Shown one piece after another: positions 10,826 to 23,926 of a stretch of DNA of 48,046 bases. The stretch's first letter is position 1. Each line of letters begins with the position of its first letter. Source of the stretch: Pseudoneurospora amorphoporcata (taxonomy: Eukaryota; Ascomycota; Sordariomycetes; Sordariales; Sordariaceae); the NCBI GenBank assembly GCA_033297205.1, contig MU859294.1, forward strand, positions 1 through 48,046, in the 5' to 3' direction. The notes beneath the pieces are model-generated. The model was not told where the DNA came from. It searched no databases and was given only the letters and a program-made list of their open reading frames with translations. The translations under genes and the position numbers were made by a program.

Positions 10826-12016
10826 GGCGGAGGCACCTCGGCGGAAGAATGGCTTAAGTCATACTTTGGCCATGGCATACTTGCGAGTTACATAATTCAA
10901 GTTGGGGTTGGATCATCGATGTTTTTAGGGAGGGGATGAAAGCTGGAAGCTCATCCGCGGCGGTGTCTTCGGATGGACCTCTATCGATGCCGCGTAGTAT
11001 CAGTCAGTGCATGCCCGCTTGCGCCTGGCTTTTCCTTATCGGCCCTCAACCTGGAGCCGGGACACCAGCTGGAAGAAGATGATGGATCGGGGGACATGTT
11101 TTGATGGAAGAACGATTTCAGGCCAACCCAGAACGAAATCGTGGCTTGGACTCAGCCCATAAAGGAGATTTAAGTCAGTGACGATGCAATCAGGCAGTTA
11201 CAGGCTGGATCAATTGTACAATATCAGCAAATCTAAAAGAAGAGGTTGACGCTGACCCGCTAGGTCGGGAAAACTGCCAGTGATGAATGAACGAAGTCGC
11301 CAGTCATTCCGCGCATAATTATTGCAAATTTGTGTCAACGATTGCGCGTGCCAGCAATGCGATGTTTGTGAATCCAGTTGGGAAGGCGGTAAGATCCATG
11401 AAACAAACTTTGTCAAATCCATCATGTCCGCAATACCTAGCTTTGTGGAACGAGGAGAGAGCAAGGAACACAACAACAGCTGAAAGGAAGAAGCGCAGTT
11501 TCATGTTGCCGGGCAAGTGCAATCCATTCACTGCTTTGCCTCTCGTTCGCTTTCATCCGAAGTAATATCTTCACTGTTGCCGGCGAGTGCGGTTGGCAAT
11601 TCAGCTTGACCCAAACGGATTCTGGCATCAAGTGGAAGCTCTGATATAACGAACCCTGTCCGCATCCCGCTTTCCATCGGAATCTGATTGATTGCCTACC
11701 TTATACCTCTCAGCTCAACCGCATACCGCATCCAAACCACATCGACTTTCCCGTCGCTCTATCTACCCCGCCAAGTGTGGCACATTCACGTCACTCAAAA
11801 CTCGGTACCATTCAACGCTTTCATTCGCTCTCGCCAAGTGTTCACGACGAATCGATGTGTTAAGTTGTTAGGTGTATGTATGGTGAGAGGACTGGCGGCG
11901 CGTGCAAACTCGAGGTAACTCCTTGCTCACCCGTTTGGGAGAGAAGTTCCGCCACCAGAGTTTACGTGCGGTCGGCAGCCAACATCATCCAAAACATAGT
12001 ACGTAACGAGAGCGGC
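10826..12016. other. Intergenic, no gene seen
   Basis: This lies between two plus-strand genes. Short overlapping frames only. An in-frame extension upstream of the next ATG reaches 11876, so a slightly longer N terminus of that gene is possible, but its composition gives no support. The region probably contains the promoter and leader. Confidence 0.45.
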
Positions 12017-14813
12017 ATGGCCGACAGCACCAGCTGGCTGCGTAGATTTCAGCAATCTCGCGCGCAACCTCCCAAGCAACAACCGCAGCCCATCATCACT
12101 TCCGCTTCCGAGGATAGCTTTGTCACAAGTGTAACGACTATCGATCACCACGGCGATGGGGGGAACGCCTCGCCTTCTTTATCTCATCATCCCGCTGCGG
12201 CGAGCAAGAACAATAAACACCACATCAGTGGCGGCAATGGCATCCGCGTTGTCGGCGGCAACGCCGGGAGCGGAATCGGAAACGGGAGCGGAAACGGGGA
12301 GATCTTTGGAGGTAACGCCACCGGGTCTGGACCACTGGCGCAAATGTCGATGCTGCCGCCGCCGCCGCCCAAGACGCCCACAGCGGGTGTTTTCTCCTCG
12401 GGAGGAGGAGGCGCTTCTTCGACGGCAAGCTTACGTCGCCCATCACTGCCTCATCAGAAATCGCCGAGCGATAGCAATGTTAACGGCACAACAAGCAGCC
12501 GATTACTGAGGTCGAGGCCGTCTGCTACTTTTCAACGCGTCTCAAGCTTGCTTAATTTCGGAGGAGGAGGGGCAGGGGGCGCGGGGAATGGAACAAATTC
12601 GCCTTCGGCCACCACGGCCGCATGTTCACCCTCGTTTTCTTCCGGACGACCTCGTGAGGGAAGTGGTGGCAGTACCAGCCGGTTTACCTTCTTCAGACCC
12701 TTGACGCCGAGTGCTGCGGCAGCACCGGCACCGTCGCTGAGTGCCTTGCCGCTTAGCAATTGGAGCGCAACGACTGGAGAGGACGAGGACGACTGGCTGG
12801 GAGGACTGAGGCGGAATGCCGCTAGGGAGAGCCCCTGGCATAACCCCAACTTGATGCAGATGGCGGAGACGTTGCAGGCGGTTATGATGACGAAGGGGGA
12901 CTCGATGGCTGCTCTTCCTGTTCAGTGGGTTATCCCATTTTCCAGTCTCACCGTTGAGGAGTTAATAACTAATTTGTGTCTGAAGGTACAACTCACTTGT
13001 CCACAACGTACTCGAGGGCTTCGCACACCTCACAAGGCGGTTGCAGGCTCTAGAGCAAGAGCTAGCTGAACTCAAGAACCTCCGAGAGAAAGAACTCGAG
13101 CAGTTTCGAGGAATCAGCGAGGAGTGGATCCAGCGGGAGAACGGCTACAAGGCGGAAATCAAGCGGCTCGAAGTCGTGCTCGCTAAGGAGAGCAAAGATG
13201 GCTTGGCAAGCGTTACGCTGGCGAGACAGGACACGCTCATTGATCGGTCAGGAAGCAAGAGGTTCCAGGCGAGGTTGAAGAGGATTAGTACTACCGCTGA
13301 TCGGGATCGAGGTATGTTGGGCGAGCCAGTCGACGAGGTCGCGCAGGAGTTTAAAGAGTTCGTGGAGTAATGTTGACAATTTTCTTATCACAGCAGGAGA
13401 GAGCGATGATGACCGGAACGAGGTGGCTACCAGGGACGGAACTCGCTATGGGATAAGAGGTACGGTACCTCATGACGTACAATTTTTCGATAACCGATGC
13501 AATTTACTGACCGTTTTCTCTCTAACTCAGAGACTTCCCTTCGTAACCTTCCAATGGACAATGATATCCGCATCAGTCAACTGGTGAAGAAACGAGCGGC
13601 GGAGGACAAGCGGATGCGTAGATCACTATTGCAGCAATCTATGGTTCCTCCTCCCTCTGTTTCTGTAGAAGAGACTCTCGTTGACTCCTCGTCGCCATCG
13701 CCTCCGTCACCAACAAAGCCATACAGTGGCTCACGATCAAGCCAGAGCCAACATACGGGCTCCCTAAACAGCCAAATCTACAGCCCCTCCACATCTAGCA
13801 GCTCCGCCGCGATCACGGCCTCGGCGGAGGCAACCCGTAGCTTGTCTCAAAGGCGCAATATCAACAATCTTGTAATCGAAACCGGAGACATATCCACGGC
13901 TGTGAATCCACGACAACGACGCATCTTTTCGTATATCGAAGGCGAGGCAGAAGTCCTCGCAACGGCTTCAGAGGATCGTCAACACCCTTTTCAGGACTAT
14001 TATGAGCTTGCCAACACACTCACACAGCATGAGGGTCAGAGTAATCCGCAATTCACACCCGACACGAATGGCATGGACTTGTCCGACCGTGTCTCAGTCT
14101 CAGCAGTGCGTCCAACGGCAGCGGAACAATCCATGGCCAACAACTCAGTACCAACACGCCCAGAAGCCGAAGAAGATTCGGCTACAACCTTCACTGGTAC
14201 TTCTTCAAGATCCAGCAACCTCACAGGCCTCACTCCCTCTAACTCCACAGGCTCAGTGATCTGGGTTGGAAAGCACAACAGCAGAGCAGCAGCACAAGCC
14301 ACCGCGGCTACCACCACCACCACCTCCTCCATAGCTCAGATTGACCAACCCAGTTACTATGAAACGAGTATCGGCGGCGGCGTCGGCATCGCACTTGGCG
14401 GAGGAGATTACGAGCTAGGAGAGATACCCAGCACTACGACGGAATCAACAGCACCTAGCACTACCACAACGACAGAAGGACCCTCTAATACTACCTACTA
14501 CCATTACAACCCCACGACGACAACGACAACTATGGCCACGAGCCCAAGATTAGGACCGGCCATACCTCCCCGTACTACCTCCCACCAGCAGCAGCAGTCT
14601 ACAGCAAAGGCTGGGAGTGTAAGTCCCATCAAGCACAGGTTTGAACAGCTTTTTGAGCAACAGAAACAATCACAGCCCTGTAATGACAATGAGAGAAGTC
14701 CTGTCAGTGTTGCAGCGCCGAAGAGAGACCAACACAGAGACAGAGCAAATTCTCCGAGCAGGAACAAGAACAACGTGTCGGCGACAGTGGCGATGTTTAG
14801 CGAAGGGACTTAG
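12017..14813 (+). CDS. Low-complexity fungal protein with central coiled coil
   Basis: Four exons: 12017-12924, 12986-13311, 13394-13459 and 13531-14813, giving 860 aa. The introns (61, 82 and 71 bp) have donors GTGGGT, GTATGT and GTACGG, and acceptors AAG, CAG and CAG. Intron 1 has a clear ATAACTAAT branch site and intron 3 has TTTACTGACC. The splices join frames that otherwise end in stops. The N-terminal 300 residues are Gly/Ser/Pro-rich. A block after the first splice (NSLVHNVLEGFAHLTRRLQA and onward, about residues 304-395) is highly charged with heptads and is the only part likely to fold. After it come LVKKRAAEDKRMRRSLLQQ and a Ser/Thr-rich tail. I do not recognise the family; a scaffold or polarity role is only a guess. 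The frame is open upstream to 11876. Confidence 0.85.
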
Positions 14814-17244
14814 GGGGATCCACGTTAAGTCAACCGTTGAGCATTCGTTTAACCGTTGAGCCGCTTTGCCGTTGAGCTTTTTTCTTTCTTTTTTTCTGGG
14901 AGACGACCTGGACCTGGGAAAGGACCTTGACCTGGAAGAGCACCTGTGTTTCTGTTGGGTGATCATGGAGTTTGAGCTGTTGGGTTCTTGTAATTAGGGG
15001 GTTTCAAGGAGGAGGAGAGAAAGGAGGTGGCAACTGGTAAAGGTACAGGTGACTGGAGTTCAGGTGAAGGGGCATAAGGGATCTTTGCTAGAAATTGCTG
15101 CCAGTCATCGGGCTTGTTCTCATAAGCGCATGGACGTTGGTGAGGGATAGGCCATCTTAATATCTACCTTTACGCACGTTGTGGAGTTCACGCATCAACA
15201 AACACTCGACACCGAGTGGTTCATGAAGGTATCATAGGATCATCAGGGGCTGGGGCTTAGATTCTCCCGGGGCAAGAAAGACTGTTGACGGCTCTCACAA
15301 CAAGCGAGCCAGCGGGTTAGGCAGCAGAATCCATGAGAGGCCACTCGACAGCATTATTGAGGCTCCAACATGATCGAATTATGTAATGGCAGCAGCACAA
15401 CTAGAGGACTTGCCTAATACTTCAGACGTGAAAATCCCACAGGAGTGGGAACCGATTCTCCTCCTCACCTCACTGCCAGAACATACACACACACACACAC
15501 ACATACTATAGTACTTCTGTACCTCTTCGAATATTTAAGTGGCAAGATACTTGCGGTAGGTATTCACAAGTCACACTGGAGTATATTTCTTCTGTCCCTC
15601 AATGTACCGTCCAAACTCAACAATCCGTGGGGGTGAAGCTGATCCTTCCATTGACTACCTACCCACACGCACTCTCTCTCTACTTAGCTATGTATCTTTG
15701 CACAGCCGAGTGGCAAAGAAACAGTGAAGAGACTTACGATGTATCACGGTCTACCTTGAAGCAATGTGAATGAAGGGCTAGCTAGGTAGTGTCTCGGGTG
15801 TGAATGTCAACAAGTGAGTGGCGAACTTGCCTTCTTCTCTTTAATCTGTAGCGAGTACCTCAGCAGGTTCGGTAGGGTACTTGCCCTCCACAGTGGCCTC
15901 GGGGACTCCACGAAGAGAAGACTTGTCGTACTGTCTACACTACGAAGCTCGAGGGGCCACAGTCGCGCGCCATCCGATTTTTCCCCCCGTCAATCCGTAG
16001 AAGTCGATGAGTGAGTGGGTGAGAAGCCCATAGGCTCACAACTCTACCATATGTAGTGTAAAGGTATGACTTCTTGAGGTCTCTTGGCTCGGTTACATGG
16101 GACTCTCTAGTCTAGGGTTTCTGAGCTTCCTTACCTCTGCAATGCCTCGTAAGCATATGATATCCATTTGGCTTCTCTTCACACTTCACTGACTTCCACT
16201 CCACTTGAGATGCTCACTTCACGTCGTACTTCACGAACAAGAGGCTCTCTCCTCTCCGTCAAGTCATCAGAATACACCAGGTTGTGATGTAAGTGTCAGG
16301 GGGCGAAGTGGGGCCCCGTCATCTCTTTCCTCAGTTTCGTCTTCTGGACTTGCGAGGTGTGAGTTGTGATTGTGGGAAACACTCATTCACTCACTCACTC
16401 ACTTATTACTTGTCCTTGATATCAAGTATCTCGCATTTTCTTTTTTTTCCTTGCTCAGAAGCTTGAAAGTAGCAAGTACATAGGTACCCCGTCCGTGTCG
16501 AATGAAGGAACGTATGCAAATAAAGTGGTTGAGTGGCTACCCACTGACTGATGAATGGATAAGAGGGAAATCGTACCCCGGGCGGGGGCCGGAAGAGGAA
16601 GGAGGATGACCGATGATGGGGATCTCGGGATCTCGTAACCACAGCCCCGGGACCGAATAAGATATCTAGTGTAGTGACGGCGCAAGGATAAGGCACCGCT
16701 ATCGGTCATCACTACGTACTGGGTAGGTATGTAGTGTAAGTGTGTACGATAGCTACCCAGCAGACAGGAAGTGGCAGTGTCGAGTCAAGGGCGAAAGAAG
16801 CAAAGATCGTGAAATGTGCAATGTGCAATGATGAAGGCGGCAAGGATGAATGAATCTTGAATGAATAGGGGTTTCGAAAAAGGGGCATCATGTCTCCACG
16901 GTTACGGTACGTACAGTGCATCATGCACATCTGAAATTACCATTGTGATCGAAAATCTAGTTTTCCAGATAGGTGAACCTGGGCTCGGGCACTGGAAATC
17001 GGGGACCTGAGATCTCGACACTAGGAGATATGAAAGTGAGATCGCGAAAGTGGAGAAAGTCCGATGCTGAAACGAGAGTATGATACAGAATCAGGAAGAA
17101 AAGGTTAGAAAAAGCAAAGTGTGGATTACCAGAGAAAAAAACGAAAAGGGAGGGAGACGGGAAGGGGAAACCCGAGATTTGGAGTAAGAAGTGAAAAAGA
17201 AAGGATAGAAAAGCAAACAAGGGTAAAATGAAAATAAAAGATGC
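14814..17244. other. Intergenic with microsatellites, no gene seen
   Basis: No frame looks coding. An (AC)n run is at 15485-15503 and a TCAC run near 16384-16400. TAGGTA/TACCTA motifs recur. The stretch from 17090 to 17240 is purine-rich and open on the minus strand only because of its composition. Confidence 0.5.
15485..15503. repeat. (AC)n microsatellite
   Basis: A pure alternating AC run of 19 bases in intergenic DNA. Confidence 0.95.
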
Positions 17245-17250
17245 AAAAAA
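17245..17250 (-). terminator. Pol III T-run terminator of tRNA-Tyr
   Basis: Six A on the plus strand give TTTTTT on the minus strand, eight bases past the discriminator base of the tRNA gene, as expected for RNA polymerase III termination. Confidence 0.8.
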
Positions 17251-17257
17251 TGAATTT

Positions 17258-17345
17258 TCCCCTCGACCGGAATCGAGCCGGTGACCTTTCGGTATACAAT
17301 CATACAATTACAGCCGAACGTGATAGCCAACTACACCACAAGGGG
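17258..17345 (-). tRNA. tRNA-Tyr (GUA) with 14-nt intron
   Basis: On the minus strand the acceptor stem pairs CCCCTTG with CGAGGGG and carries discriminator A. The D arm is GTGTAGTTGGCTATCAC. The anticodon stem TTCGG/CCGAA closes a loop CTGTAA-A with anticodon GTA at 17311-17309. A 14-nt intron (17307-17294) sits one base 3' of the anticodon, the standard place. The T arm is ACCGG/CCGGT with loop CTCGATT. A C1:G72 pair, A73 and an intron are all typical of eukaryotic tRNA-Tyr. The T loop starts with C where T54 is normal, so the B box is GGCTCGATTCC, a one-base departure from GGTTCGANTCC. Confidence 0.85.
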
Positions 17346-20300
17346 ATATGTTTTTATTCCTTGAAATTTTGGCTTATGTACCAAGTCAGCTGGTGAAGTG
17401 CATTACATTGCAGGGCAATGCAACTCTGTTGCAACAACACAACTGTGCAGTTGCGAGGTGGTTGGTGATATGCTAATTCCACAAGTAGACATTTGATGAT
17501 TGGTAACTTAGCAGCGGTTTTCGATAGATGTTCGGGGGGAACGAACCACTTGTCATTGTCACCATAGCACAAGCACAGACACACGGAGCCCTACTGGATC
17601 TCAACTGGTGCAACCAACGCTTGTTTGCATCGGGGACACCAGACACCAAAGTCAAAAGATCGAGGCAGATTTGGCGACACAAGGGGTTTTGTGGTCATCG
17701 ACTGGCTGGGTGAATCTTTTTTCCGGCAAGGCATTGTGTGCGTACAATGCCTATCATCGAGAACAAAACTGCTTACGCAGTACCTACTAGTATGTAGCCA
17801 GTGGGTGCCGTGTGGATACCTTTACTATCATCAATAGGGATCAGCTCGGCTGCCGAGTCGGGTCCGGGCTATTCGTTGCCGCTGCTGGTGATCTTCCTTT
17901 CGAAAACCATGAAAGTCTCGTGTGAATTTTTTGCAGCCACCAAGAGCGTAACGTTGAACATGATGAACATGATGAACATGATGGACATGATGAACTTGTT
18001 ACTTCCTATGTGCATGGCGAATGTTGTACCGTCTGTTGCCGGCGCTGGTGAACGGATAGTCTGTACAACACCAAGAGGAGACTCCGGTGATGTCTCATCC
18101 CACTTTCACCGACTTTGCACTAGCTAACGTCTTCGATGACGAAAGCATTGATGGTAAAAAGGCTTCTTGGTGAGATTGCAAGGTAAGATCGTTTGTATCC
18201 ATCTTTTTTGTTTTTGATTTCCCGATCCATTGTTGGATAGCAATTCAATTCAGCATCTCCACCTCGACTGGCGATTGTCTCTATTGTGCCGTTGTTGTTG
18301 TTGGGGGTTCGTCGGCCGTTCGTTTAGTTCGTTTACTTCTCGGCTCGGCGATGAGGCTGTTGAAATATCCAGTAGCTAGGGGACAGGTGAGGAACCCTTT
18401 GGGGACCAAACAGGGCTTACGATAGGTCAGATCGGAAAAGGCCCATTCTCGACCAATCCCTATTGGCGATCCTCTTTCGGATGCATCCAGATCCGCGAAC
18501 TGAAAGCTGGCAGATGACGAGATAGGCGCTGCTCTTCGGCAGTCTCGTAACGGACGCCTCATACCGAAACATATCGGGCCAGGCCTCTCGCTAGCCAGTA
18601 GCTAGCAGGTGGTGCCTAGGGCTCCTAGGACCTAGTGTAGGCCAGAGGCCACACCGGGGCACCAGCAGGTGCGGAAAGGGGACCAAGCACACGTTGTAGT
18701 ACAGGCGGGGGGCACGCAAGACCCCTCGCCCAGCAATGGAAAGACGGTCAAAAAGACGGAGCATGGAACATTTTAGGAAGAACGTACCTTAGAGACGGAG
18801 TTGTCCCTTGGTGCTTACCCCCCTTGTCCTGCTGAACCTCCCATGCGCGAGAGTGGGTTTGCTGCGCAGAGTGGATTTCCCGGAAGCGCTGTAGTGCACC
18901 GTTTTGTCTGGTATTGGCCCCTTGCATCTGATCTCCCCCCTGCCAATCGCGGGGGTCACGACTCCCAGAAGGAAGGATGCTTGGATGAGTGCCACGGTCA
19001 ATAACGGTGAGAGCCTGCTCTTCGGTCCGTTTGGGGACCCAGCGACACTGTGTTCAAGGTGAGACTGTACTTGTTGCCAGAACGGCGGCGTTCTCTTCGT
19101 GCGACGCACATGGCAACAAGGGTAGGCACCTCTCCGGGCTTCAACCCGATCGGGGGGCTTGTCAACAATGTGTTTTGTTGTTGTTGGTGAGAACAAACAA
19201 AACTGTGTTTCTCGTTTGTGTGAGCCTTGCCAAGCGCAGGCTAGTAACCGACACCGTTGGCACCAAGTTCGGCGGGCTTTGTTGGACTTGTCGTGGTGGT
19301 CGTTGGAAGCGCAAAAAATGGTTCAGGTTCCATCCATCCAGTCCGTCAGTTTGCATAAATGATATCGGGTCGATGGACCAATGGTGGGAATCCAAGGCTT
19401 GGAGGACCAGCGACCAAAACTTCACTCTCGTGTCACGTCGGCCGGATCTGAAGGTGCGATCTTGCATGGATACAATGGGTAAAAATGGGTTGGGTTCTCG
19501 TCTTTGGGCAAAACGGCATCCTGCGTATGCAGCTAAGGTATACTTGGGAGGAAAATGCGTAATCCGTCGAATTAGTGACGACGGTGATGGGAGTGTTGTG
19601 ATGCCGTCGATAGAACAAGGACAGGGCGCACTTTGGTGCTGGAGCGCCGAGAATAGCAAATGCAATGTAAACCTACCTACACACTACAGCGGCGAGCACA
19701 GACGTTTGGGTGCGCTCGAGGTGCGTTTGGTGATGTTGACGTTGCGCGAGGTCGCCGACCTGGCGTTCCCGACGTAACACTTGGTCCCCGCTTCATGGGT
19801 TGGGGCGTCGTGCCTCGTAACCTTGTCCCACCTCCACCACCACCTTGCGGCTGCCGACGAGACGAGAGCTACCATCCTGGCTCTTAACACGACCGTTTTA
19901 TCGTTCCCAAGTTATTATGTACATTTCAACTCGGCAAATACTGCAATAGATGTAATATGGCCGGCCCCCTTGTCGCGGCCGCTCCCTTTCTGGGTGTCCT
20001 TGATGTCCGTTTCGGATTCGTATCTACCTCTACGTAAGTGCGGCTTGTAACGCGGGGTCCTGCTTCATACACTTCGGGCTGCTCGTCCTGTCGAGTTGTC
20101 GTTCAATTCTCAATCAGGGAAACGACGGTTCGTCCGAAACGATCAAATCACAGTGACGCTCTGGCCTCTGACGTCCGCGTTGCAACCCTGGTCGAGTCTG
20201 GACCCCCGTCAGAAAAGGGAGCCGAGCCGCCGGTACGGCTCTGGCGCCCGTGCCACATATCTCTACGGATATGGACGGGACGGGACCTGGGACTGCGTGC

Positions 20301-22069
20301 GGTCGGGGAACTTGTGCACTCTAGAAAACACTGGCCGTCCTTCCACCGCAACGGCACGGGCGGCGGGCAGTATTGACACCTTAACAGTCGCATCAGCGAA
20401 TTGTTTGCCTGTCTTTTCCCTCTTGCCCGTTCAGAGTCCCATCTCATGCATCCGTGCAGTTCCCCCGGCTCTGGCCGGGCACACGGGTTGGGACACCCCC
20501 GCTTCCCCTAGTATGAGAGCGGGTGAATGGGTGAAAATCGAGACATGGACGTCACGCATGGCCACCATGGGCCTCATGAACAAGGGCATCATCACCCACG
20601 AGGCGCTTCATGAAAGTCCCACGATAATCTACGATATAGGCGACAGTCCCACATTATGGCTCCAACTACGGAGTCCGATCCGAATGCCTTCTCCAGTGCT
20701 GTAGAGATCGGGACTAAAAAGGAGATGAAGGAAGAAAAAGCTCGTTCCAAGTCCACACCATCAGCGATGTCATCAACTGGAACACCGTTGCAAATTGTGG
20801 GGAGTGATCTACAGTCCCGTCATGCCCCTTTTACCCACCGAGCCACACCTCCTGCTTGGGTTTTGGGGTTTGGGCACCACGATGCCACTAAAATCCAACC
20901 AATTTCGACTTTCGTTTTCCAACGGCCGCGCATGATGACGGTTATCAACGTGTTCCTGCTCGGATGTGTTTGTTGCCGCCAACGCTCTCGCGAACTTCCC
21001 ACTAGGCCGAGCAAGATATCCACCCAGGCCACCACCGACTTTTCGTTGGGCCAGGAACGCTTGTCCAGAACTCGGAATCACTTCCATTACACTTACTCAT
21101 GACAACACCTCTATAATAACTCAAAGCGGTGACTCGTGGGATATGGAAGGTAGGCTGCACAGGGTGATCTTTCACGCTCGGTAAAACGAGCCAAGAGATA
21201 ATTTTGTGTTATGTCTCCGATACTCGCGTTTTCACCAGTCAACAACAACCACCCGACGGATGGTACTCACGGAGAAAACCCCAATCTAAATTCCCCACCA
21301 TAACCTTAGATCTTCATGCTGTCGATGTTTTCTGAACTTTTGCTAACTGCTCGCCACCCAACTGGCGACTTTTTTTTTTTTTTTTTCTCTTTCCCACAGG
21401 CGCTATCTCGGCGACTTTTTCCGGCACCGTTCAGGCCGTTAAAGCCTAGTATCTGCCCCTCTTTCTGTCGTCGGGCATCATCTCCCAATCTCTCTAGCTT
21501 GCCGAACGGGCTCCATCCCCATATTCCCTCATCCCCCATTCCGCTAAGGTATTACCTATAACCCCTTGTTCAAATCTCGTCGCTCACGCTGTCCGCCCAT
21601 GTAACCCGATCGACCGAGGAAATCTATGCACTAAGTTTACCCTTCAGCTACCCCGTCGTTGTCTATCATGCTACGTTTTTGTCCAAAGTCAAGTGGGTAA
21701 GCTGAACCCCTTCAGAGTTTTTATGTGTCTCCGAGCCCATGATCCCGGTCGCCGCTCATTCAGAACTTTTGGTTGTGCGTTGTGTTTTGAGCGAAGGTTC
21801 CGGATCCAACTCCGGTCGTCTCACAGACCACTGCAAACACACACAACCACCAACACCAAGCAAAGGGAACCACATTAGGGACCACCTTCCAAGGAAGTGA
21901 AAAAAATAAAAATGCCATGATGGAGTCACCGTGTAGACAAATTGCGGTATGGAATTCGTCAACCCACACAGCAGCGACAGACAGCACCGACATTTTCAGC
22001 ACCGAAATCTGCGATTTCTTCGGTGTAGTGCACGCTAGTACCCAACCGAGGTTCCAAACCTAACTAAAC
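17346..22069. other. Long intergenic stretch, no supported gene
   Basis: Frames of up to 262 codons are open (for example 18989-19777 and 20096-20704, plus), but both strands are open together, no domain is recognised and intron signals are not consistent. A 9-bp tandem repeat lies at 17957-17995 and a 17-T run at 21370. It could hide an unrecognised non-coding RNA or a decayed gene. Confidence 0.45.
17957..17995. repeat. 9-bp tandem repeat (AACATGATG)4
   Basis: Four consecutive copies of AACATGATG, the last with one change (GACATGATG). A plus-strand frame would read it as a Met/Asn repeat, but the surrounding frame is not convincing. Confidence 0.9.
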
Positions 22070-22071
22070 TA

Positions 22072-22278
22072 CAGTAGATACCCTAGTAAATGCAACTAAT
22101 CCGGGCTCGAAAGGGAGCCTCTGAGAAACTTGCTTTTACTAGGTATCTTGCACTTACTAGGTACTGTCACACTCGCATACAAACTGGCTAATCCGGGCCA
22201 CCGGCATACTTGCATTAACTGGGGAACTTTATATGCACTTGCATTTTTTGTGGGTTGCATTTACTAGGGTATCTACTG
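22072..22278. mobile_element. Tc1/mariner-type miniature element (207 bp)
   Basis: The ends are perfect 25-bp inverted repeats starting CAGTAGATACCCTAG. Each end is flanked by TA (22070-22071 and 22279-22280), the target duplication of the Tc1/mariner superfamily, whose termini often start CAGT. The interior has no coding capacity and repeats the motifs TTACTAGG and CTTGCA. It is a non-autonomous element; no mobilising transposase is in the window. Confidence 0.88.
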
Positions 22279-23076
22279 TAACCAAAACTAACTACCCTTT
22301 CCCGCTTCCTCGATCGATTCGCATCACGAAAACGAAACAGCCGTGAACACACACGACAATTTCATGCACTTCCTCGTTTAGGAGAACCGAGAAAACAAAG
22401 TGAAACTAGCTTCACCGTTGTTTTGCCAACGTCCGTCGTACGTTAGGGTAGTGTCCACCCCTTCCTTTCCCCCTTCCTTTTTGGAACTACGTCAAATTTT
22501 CAAATTTCCGTTGCCAAGCATCAAGGTGGTTTCAGTTGAGTTTATTTCCTTCTTCACATGAGTGGGTTTCCTTTCTTGTCACTTTATCATGTGGAGACTT
22601 TTTGTTGATTTTGTTGTTGTTGAAATCCGTGTTGTTCCCGGTGTGCGTGCGTGCGTGCCAGTGTTGACTCGTGAAAAGCTGTGGTCATCTTCGGTCAAAC
22701 TTTCCCTTTTTTTAACTCAAGGAAAAAAAGAGGAAGTGAACCCCGAGAAACAAAACATCGTAAAGAAAATATGTCTAACACAAATCGTAAAAAAAAGGAT
22801 CGGAGATTTTACTAGAGGCTGTACCATCGAAGGGGTGAAGAACAGGGCTTCTGGAAAATATGACCCCAAGAATCGCCAACATCAAAAACAGTAAGGGTAG
22901 ATGAGCAGAGTGAGATTAGATGAGAGGCCACCACAGATTTGTTGTGTTATGGATGCTCTATGTTCCATGTATGTGATCTAAACTTAGCAATTTACAAGAA
23001 GTTGGTTGCACAACCTCATTGAACATGAACTGAACACGGGGAGGGAGGGGGTGAGGGTCTCGTATAACACGACACC

Positions 23077-23096
23077 TTTTTTTTTTTTTTTTTTTT
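23077..23096. repeat. Poly-T run
   Basis: Twenty consecutive T in intergenic DNA. Confidence 0.95.
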
Positions 23097-23467
23097 CTCT
23101 ACTCTAGGTCAATGATCCTAGCTCGTATAACGGAACACAAGAAACGGGCATTTTTCAATGTTCTTTGAATGCTGGTAATGGACGGACAGGGGTCATGTCA
23201 TGAATGAATGAGTGATTGAATGACCTACGGATGGCCCCTTGGTTTAAGGGTAGGGAGTCTTTTGGTATGCAAAAACGTGGTAAGCCCAGTTTTATCAGCT
23301 TCACCAGCCGGCTGGATCAACTCGCATTCATGTTCACATTTTACTGTTGGATGCAGGCATGAGGATGGAGTAGTTTGACCGATTGATTCTTCTTTGATTT
23401 CGGAATACAACCTGCAGGAAATCATCTGCTGATGTGGGGGGTATCTAAAACAATAAAGAAATGTTCT

Positions 23468-23495
23468 CGTCCGTCCGTCCGTCGGTCCGTCCGTC
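23468..23495. repeat. (CGTC)n-type microsatellite
   Basis: CGTC units with one interruption (GTCGGTCC) in intergenic DNA. Confidence 0.85.
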
Positions 23496-23926
23496 AGGCC
23501 ATCCGACCCTTGATACAACAACAACAACAAAAGAGGAAAGAAAAACACCGACTGACTACTACTATCCAGTTGTAGTGCGCGGGTGATTAGTGTCTTTTAT
23601 CCATCCGCTATGCCCAGCCTAGTGTTTGATTCCTTCCTTTTCCTTTTAATCACCCAGTCACGGTACATTGATTATAATTGAGCTGTGAAAACAGATGAAG
23701 CCCCTTAAGTGTGGTGATATCACCATCAAGCTGAGGGTTGATGCTTTGCATTGTTCTGATCTGATATGCCATGTTAGTATCGTGTGCTTGATTGAGAAGA
23801 GGATCGTCCTGAAAAAACTTACCACATGTTATTATTCTCACGCTTCGAAACATTCGCTAGCCTTTGGCTCTTAGGATGTTATGATATTTGTTTGTGGTGG
23901 ATGGTTGTGATTGTCTTCCATCTGCT

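Larger units (their letters stand above)
22281..23926. other. Intergenic, no gene seen
   Basis: Only short frames occur. Simple repeats include a 20-T run at 23077-23096 and a CGTC run at 23468-23495. The last part probably holds the 3' UTR of the minus-strand MYB gene. Confidence 0.5.

Noticed and set aside
18989..19777. 262-codon plus-strand frame
   Set aside because: The opposite strand is also open over much of it, no domain is seen and codon use does not look selected.
20096..20704. 202-codon plus-strand frame
   Set aside because: Overlaps another open plus frame and a minus frame; no recognisable protein.
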